Below, piece by piece: positions 62,127 to 64,000 of a stretch of DNA of 64,000 nucleotides (position 1 is the stretch's first letter; each line of letters starts with the position of its first letter). The notes under the pieces were generated by a model, which saw only the letters and a program-made list of their open reading frames with translations, was not told where the DNA came from and did no database searches. Origin of the DNA: Roseibium aggregatum. Its GTDB lineage: Bacteria > Pseudomonadota > Alphaproteobacteria > Rhizobiales > Stappiaceae. The position numbers and the translations under genes were made by a program. The DNA is taken from positions 1 through 64,000 of the forward strand of contig NZ_JAEKJZ010000002.1 of assembly GCF_017309185.1 (NCBI RefSeq), given 5' to 3'.

Positions 62127-62687
62127 TTAAAGCTGGCTCAAAGAAGGAGGGGCGACCCTCATCATCCTTTGCAGGGGGGACAGATCGAATTGACAGGTCT
62201 TCCAGTTTCTCTTGCGTGGAATTGCCTTCATCACGTGCTTGAAATTTTGCGGCACCAGTTCGTCTTTCATGTAAGCGAGCGGGCGCAAGGGTATCATCCC
62301 CTTGAACAGGACCGCGAATTGCATCCTGGTCATCACCTTGCCTTCGGAAAGAAAAGGACGGCCCGTTTCCGGATCGAAGCCGGATGTGTCCACAGTATCG
62401 ATAAGTTGCGCATAAAGTCGCATGGCGTGGTCCGAACAGTTCGTTTCTTCCAGATAGTCGAGTTCCTCGACAAATTCCGGCGACTGGAACAGCCATTTGT
62501 GCGTCTTGGTCGTTTGCCTCTCGTTGAACACTTTACGGCGGGCGGCACCTTCTTCGACCTTGCTCTCTTGAATATCCGCAAAGCTCGTTTCAACGGTCGG
62601 TTTTGTCGGGCCAAAACCAATTGTCAGCCAGGCTCCGGCAACAAGCCCGACCAGACAGATCAGAAAATAGTCGAACGCAACCTTCAA
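62127..62687 (-). CDS. Membrane-anchored protein of unknown function
   Basis: A 186-residue protein starting best at TTG 62687, with GGAG nine bases upstream. A single N-terminal helix (FDYFLICLVGLVAGAWLTIGFG) is followed by a soluble, mostly helical domain with many Lys/Arg, and a PxxF/R-rich C-terminus. I do not recognise a family. It is located between the riboswitch and the oligopeptidase gene, divergent from the latter, and its 3' end is about 80 bases from the riboswitch 5' end. Confidence 0.65.
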   Translation of the reverse strand: MKVAFDYFLICLVGLVAGAWLTIGFGPTKPTVETSFADIQESKVEEGAARRKVFNERQTTKTHKWLFQSPEFVEELDYLEETNCSDHAMRLYAQLIDTVDTSGFDPETGRPFLSEGKVMTRMQFAVLFKGMIPLRPLAYMKDELVPQNFKHVMKAIPRKRNWKTCQFDLSPLQRMMRVAPPSLSQL

Positions 62688-62814
62688 AACACAACACTCC
62701 AAATTAGTGTCCTTCCGATAGCGTACAACTTTTAATAAACGGTGAGTGGCTCGCGACAAACCAGCGATTAGCTTCCCTCTTGCCTTCGAAAGGCAAAACG
62801 CCTACCTCGATGCC

Positions 62815-64000
62815 ATGAAAAAAGACGCTCTCCCCCCCTGCGCCGACGCGCGCCCCGTCAAGCACGAAACCCACGGCATTTCCCGCCAGGACGACTATGG
62901 TTGGCTGCGCGCCGACAACTGGCAGGAGGTCATGCGCGATCCCTCCACGCTCGACGCGGATATCCGGGCCTATCTGGAAGCGGAGAACGCTTACCAGGAA
63001 GCCCAGATGGCGCCGACAAAAGAGCTTCAGGACACGCTCTTTTCGGAAATGCGCGGCCGGATCAAGGAAGATGACAGCTCCGTCCCCTCGCCGGACGGCC
63101 CCTACGCCTACGGCATGAAATACGAAACCGGCGGCCAGCAGCCGATCGTCTTCCGCACGCCGCGTGACGGCGGCAAGGAAACCATTCTGCTTCATGGCGA
63201 CAAGGAAGCCGAGGGCAAGAGCTATTTCCGGATCGGCGGAGCCGGACATTCCCCGGACCACAAGCTGATCGCCTGGGCTTACGACGACAAGGGCTCGGAA
63301 TTCTTTTCGCTGCGCCTGCGCGACAGCGAAACTGGCAAGGATCTCGATTACAGCATCGAGGACACGGCCGGCGGCGGTGTCTTTTGCGCGGACAGCAAGT
63401 TCATCTTCTATATCCGCCTCGACGACAATCACCGGCCGTCGAAACTGTTCCGCCACGAAATCGGCACGGACCCGGCCAAGGACGTGCTGATTTATGAGGA
63501 AAAGGACTCCGGTTTCTTCATGGGGGTCGGCAAGACCCAGTCGGGCGAGACGATCCTGATCGACATCCACGATCACGAGACCTCCGAAGTCTGGATGATC
63601 CCCGCCGATAAACCGACCTCCGACCCGGTTTTGATCGCGCCTCGCGAGACCGGCATCGAGTACTCCATCGACGATCACGGTGACACGCTCTACATCCTGA
63701 CAAACGCGGACGACGCCGAAGACTTCAAGATCGTCACGGCACCGAAGAAGGCGCCCGGCCGGGACAACTGGACCGATCTGGTTGCCCACAAGCCGGGCTG
63801 CCTGATCCTGTCCCACTGCGTCTACAAGACATTCATGACCCGGCTGGAACGCGAAGACGGCCTGCCGCGCATCGTGATCCGCCGGCTGGTCGACAACGTC
63901 GAACATTCCATCGCCTTCGACGAGGAGGCCTATTCTCTCGGCATGGGCGGCGGATACGAATTCGCCACGGACACGATCCGCTTCACCTATTCCTCAATGA
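62815..64000 (+). CDS. ptrB: Oligopeptidase B (S9A prolyl oligopeptidase family), N-terminal part
   Basis: The first 395 codons of an S9A peptidase; the frame is open to the window's end. The start resembles family members (KHETHGISRQDDYGWLRADNWQEV), and the following residues form the beta-propeller with repeated blades (IAWAYDDKGSEFFSLRLRD, IFYIRLDDNHRPSKLFRHEIG). The catalytic Ser-Asp-His domain would be beyond the window. Oligopeptidase B cleaves peptides after basic residues in the cytosol. Confidence 0.92.
   Translation, partial: MKKDALPPCADARPVKHETHGISRQDDYGWLRADNWQEVMRDPSTLDADIRAYLEAENAYQEAQMAPTKELQDTLFSEMRGRIKEDDSSVPSPDGPYAYGMKYETGGQQPIVFRTPRDGGKETILLHGDKEAEGKSYFRIGGAGHSPDHKLIAWAYDDKGSEFFSLRLRDSETGKDLDYSIEDTAGGGVFCADSKFIFYIRLDDNHRPSKLFRHEIGTDPAKDVLIYEEKDSGFFMGVGKTQSGETILIDIHDHETSEVWMIPADKPTSDPVLIAPRETGIEYSIDDHGDTLYILTNADDAEDFKIVTAPKKAPGRDNWTDLVAHKPGCLILSHCVYKTFMTRLEREDGLPRIVIRRLVDNVEHSIAFDEEAYSLGMGGGYEFATDTIRFTYSSM

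Overview
The window reads as chromosomal DNA of a high-GC alphaproteobacterium of the order Hyphomicrobiales, most likely near Stappiaceae (Roseibium/Labrenzia-like); this placement is inferred from gene content. The indicators are a MucR/Ros one-finger regulator, DUF1491, DUF2336 and DUF5330 proteins, a Usg protein, a DivJ-like membrane sensor beside a peptidoglycan-binding protein, a TPR-sulfotransferase fusion, an octaprenyl-type prenyl synthase, and a seven-gene Mrp antiporter operon. Almost all of the window is ordinary, densely packed core and accessory genome. There is no phage, IS element or CRISPR array. One MITE-like palindromic element lies at 10136-10320.

Layout. 1-1791: 5' part of a type I-secreted repeat adhesin (minus) behind a long AT-rich promoter region. 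2327-10097: a probable uptake and degradation locus for a small nitrogenous compound, made of an ABC importer (NMT1/THI5-like binding protein, ATPase, permease), a cytosine-deaminase-like amidohydrolase, a GlcD-type FAD oxidoreductase and an NAD(P)H oxidoreductase on the minus strand, with a divergent Rid-family protein and a creatininase-family hydrolase. 10372-11668: HxlR regulator divergent from a membrane protein and a YciI-like protein. 11783-11868: tRNA-Leu(UAA). 12112-16168: map, radC and a CHASE4-GGDEF-EAL protein. 16200-25103: meaB, ppdK, a TPR protein, an ispE homologue whose two catalytic residues are replaced, a polyprenyl synthase, a DUF2007 protein and a TrmN6-like methyltransferase. 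25112-28182: Usg, cytochrome c, and a MoxR ATPase with a CoxE-like VWA protein. 28350-34527: L,D-transpeptidase, YceI, a LivK-like binding protein, flavin reductase, P1 peptidase and an MltF-like transglycosylase. 34633-35951: quinone reductase divergent from a TetR regulator with two palindromic operators. 35962-42859: YcgN-like protein, PBP1 coupled to a DUF1214/DUF1254 pair, TPR-sulfotransferase and a lipoprotein. 42948-49525: small proteins, DUF2336, DUF1491, PG-binding protein, DivJ-like pseudokinase, DUF5330, SufE and MucR. 49845-55802: mrpG-F-E-D-C-B-A (all minus). 56333-60175: PAS plus degenerate GGDEF, msrB, a periplasmic binding protein, HxlR and QorB. 60320-64000: an MFS transporter, a complete cobalamin riboswitch on the opposite strand that leads only into two tiny ORFs, a membrane-anchored unknown, and the start of oligopeptidase B.

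How the genes work together. The clearest functional units are the Mrp Na+/H+ antiporter (ion and pH homeostasis), the 2-10 kb catabolic locus, two regulator/quinone-reductase pairs (TetR at 35 kb, HxlR/QorB at 59 kb), and a cell-envelope group (PBP1-DUF1214-DUF1254, L,D-transpeptidase, MltF, PG-binding protein, DivJ-like sensor). The items most worth following up are the orphan B12 riboswitch, the ispE homologue with altered catalytic residues, the DivJ-like protein lacking kinase motifs, and the unassigned substrate of the catabolic locus.
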